A stretch of 6,420 nt of DNA, from contig DAOVHJ010000160.1 in NCBI GenBank assembly GCA_030671945.1, positions 1-6,420 of the forward strand. The letters run 5' to 3'. Below the pieces are notes generated by a model, which was not told where the DNA came from, did not search any database, and was given only the letters and a program-made list of their open reading frames with translations. The position numbers were made by a program, and so were the translations under genes. Origin of the DNA: Candidatus Heimdallarchaeota archaeon. Lineage in GTDB: Archaea; Asgardarchaeota; Heimdallarchaeia; JABLTI01. This document shows positions 5,328 to 6,420 of this stretch, one piece after another (the first letter of the stretch is position 1; each line of letters starts with the position of its first letter).

Positions 5328-6420
5328 CTATTCCTTCTTTTTACTTTTCCACTTCTTGAAAGCATAGACTATCAATATGGACATAGTAATGCTCAAGTAT
5401 GGAATAACCACGGGTACTTGTGGAAACCAACCTTGATGAGTTCTTGCATCATCAGGATCAGGATAAATGTGAACTAGATTGAATAAGTTTGTAAAATCAA
5501 TTATGAACAAAGTTCTTCCTTCGAATTCAGTTTCTCGTCCCATATAGATTCGGTTATCACTAATAACCCCCCAAAAGAACATGTGATATCCCTTATCAAT
5601 ACAAACATATCTACTAAGACTATTATTCGAAGTTTTATCGTTCAAATAAAAAACTTCCAATTCCTGATGACTCACAGCAAACAAACAATTCTGATCAAAA
5701 GCAGTATCAATTACAACCACTTCAGTTTCATTGTGCAATACTATTTTTCTATCAAAAACAGGATTGCTTACATTATCTAAATTGAAAACACACAAAGAGT
5801 TTGCCTTAAAAGAGAATAATTCATTTCCATGAATCGTAACCATGAAAAAAGCTCTTCTATATTCGGAAGGAACAATATACTCTCCTAAATATTCTGGTTG
5901 TGATTTATCAGCAATGTTTACATAATGAAGTATACCATCATTTTTTTTGATAATTAAAATATCATGGGAAATAAACTGCGTAAATAATTCATATCCCCAA
6001 GTACCATAGAAATTTGTTGAATATTCCCCAATCTCAATGATATTACTCATATTTGTATAATCTAAGATTTTGAGCACTGCTAAACCCTCATCTCTTCCCA
6101 TACAAAATATTAGATTATCAGTTACATAGAATGAATTTCTCTCTTCTGTTGGAAAATGATAGCTATATAATTCCATATCATAAGTTGAATAAACACCTTT
6201 GTAAGTTGGATTGTTTAGTGAACTTATATCAACAATTTCTATCCCCATACCATTTCTGAAGCGTTTAATTAGAAACAACAAATCCTCAGAGACTTCCACA
6301 CTTGAAATTGATCCTCCAGTTTGTAAGCTATAAGTAGAGAATAGAATTGGTTCATATGGATCTGATACATCTTTGATAAATAGAAGATTTGAATAATTAA
6401 ATTCAAACATTATATTACCA
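5328..6420 (-). CDS. LVIVD-repeat beta-propeller protein with C-terminal membrane anchor, N-terminus outside window
   Basis: At least 363 residues are readable, ending at TAG 5328-5330. Several units of the LVIVD type (PF08309) can be seen: LLFIKDVSDPYEP, GIEIVDISSLNNP, GLAVLKILDYTNM, ILHYVNIADKSQPEYLGEY, SLCVFNLDNVSNP and TLFIIDFTNLFNL. They are spaced about 45-60 residues apart, as in propeller blades. Near the end a hydrophobic segment (about residues 333-351 counted from the Met at 6408-6410) is followed by KKWKSKKKE. This indicates an extracellular propeller held by a C-terminal anchor with a cytoplasmic basic tail. The frame stays open upstream of that Met to the window edge (Gly-Asn-Ile before it), and the first blade would be cut in its strand. 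The true start and signal peptide therefore probably lie beyond base 6420. Such proteins are common at archaeal cell surfaces; the ligand is unknown. Confidence 0.78.
   Translation of the reverse strand, partial: GNIMFEFNYSNLLFIKDVSDPYEPILFSTYSLQTGGSISSVEVSEDLLFLIKRFRNGMGIEIVDISSLNNPTYKGVYSTYDMELYSYHFPTEERNSFYVTDNLIFCMGRDEGLAVLKILDYTNMSNIIEIGEYSTNFYGTWGYELFTQFISHDILIIKKNDGILHYVNIADKSQPEYLGEYIVPSEYRRAFFMVTIHGNELFSFKANSLCVFNLDNVSNPVFDRKIVLHNETEVVVIDTAFDQNCLFAVSHQELEVFYLNDKTSNNSLSRYVCIDKGYHMFFWGVISDNRIYMGRETEFEGRTLFIIDFTNLFNLVHIYPDPDDARTHQGWFPQVPVVIPYLSITMSILIVYAFKKWKSKKKE
5331..5350 (+). terminator. Pyrimidine/T-rich tract after the SDR gene
   Basis: Thirteen bases past the SDR stop begins a tract with T-runs at 5338-5342 and 5345-5348. 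This is a candidate archaeal oligo-T terminator for the plus-strand transcript. It is also the antisense of the Lys-rich tail codons of the propeller gene. No stem-loop is seen. Confidence 0.35.

Noticed and set aside
5583..5780. Plus-strand 65-codon frame opposite the propeller gene
   Set aside because: Antisense shadow in AT-rich DNA; the minus strand has clear repeat units.

Overview
This is an AT-rich window with an archaeal look. Three things point to archaea: an mvhD-hdrC-hdrB redox cluster, TATA-type promoters that include one apparently leaderless gene, and GGTGAT/GGAGG ribosome binding sites. The mix of heterodisulfide reductase genes with LVIVD-type propeller and DM13 surface proteins would suit an Asgard or another non-methanogenic anaerobic lineage. 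That placement is inference; the window holds no rRNA or other marker gene.

Layout, left to right. (1) Bases 1-248 hold the 3' end of a plus-strand frame that enters from outside the window. (2) Bases 242-386 are a decayed copy of the promoter and first codons of the DM13 gene found 1.3 kb further on; it carries in-frame stops. (3) Bases 406-1377 (minus) encode a TIGR00027/LCM-type SAM-dependent methyltransferase with a membrane-anchor-like N-terminus. The two DM13 5' copies flank it as direct repeats. (4) Bases 1378-1600 are a divergent intergenic region carrying the DM13 promoter. (5) Bases 1601-2062 (plus) encode a membrane-anchored DM13-domain protein, followed by a hairpin plus T-tract terminator. 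(6) Bases 4018-2155 (minus) form a tight operon mvhD-hdrC-hdrB with clear ribosome binding sites, a TTG start for hdrC and a 4-base ATGA overlap between hdrC and hdrB. (7) Bases 4019-4307 are a divergent regulatory region with a putative TATA box on each side, a 14-bp dyad and a 15-codon upstream frame whose stop abuts the mvhD ATG. (8) Bases 4308-5318 (plus) encode an extended-SDR NAD-dependent epimerase/dehydratase with a very basic tail. (9) Bases 5328-6420 (minus) encode the C-terminal part of an LVIVD-repeat beta-propeller protein with a C-terminal membrane anchor; its N-terminus lies beyond the window.

The only genes here that clearly work together are mvhD, hdrC and hdrB. They would pass electrons from an MvhD [2Fe-2S] protein towards the iron-sulfur subunits of a heterodisulfide-reductase-like complex. 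The flavin subunit HdrA and any hydrogenase or formate dehydrogenase partner are not in the window. The other genes look like separate transcription units.

I found no RNA gene, CRISPR array, insertion sequence or recognisable defence system. The most unusual structure is the pair of about 145-165 bp direct repeats (about 74% identical by hand alignment) that bracket the methyltransferase gene and consist of one intact and one dead DM13 5' end.
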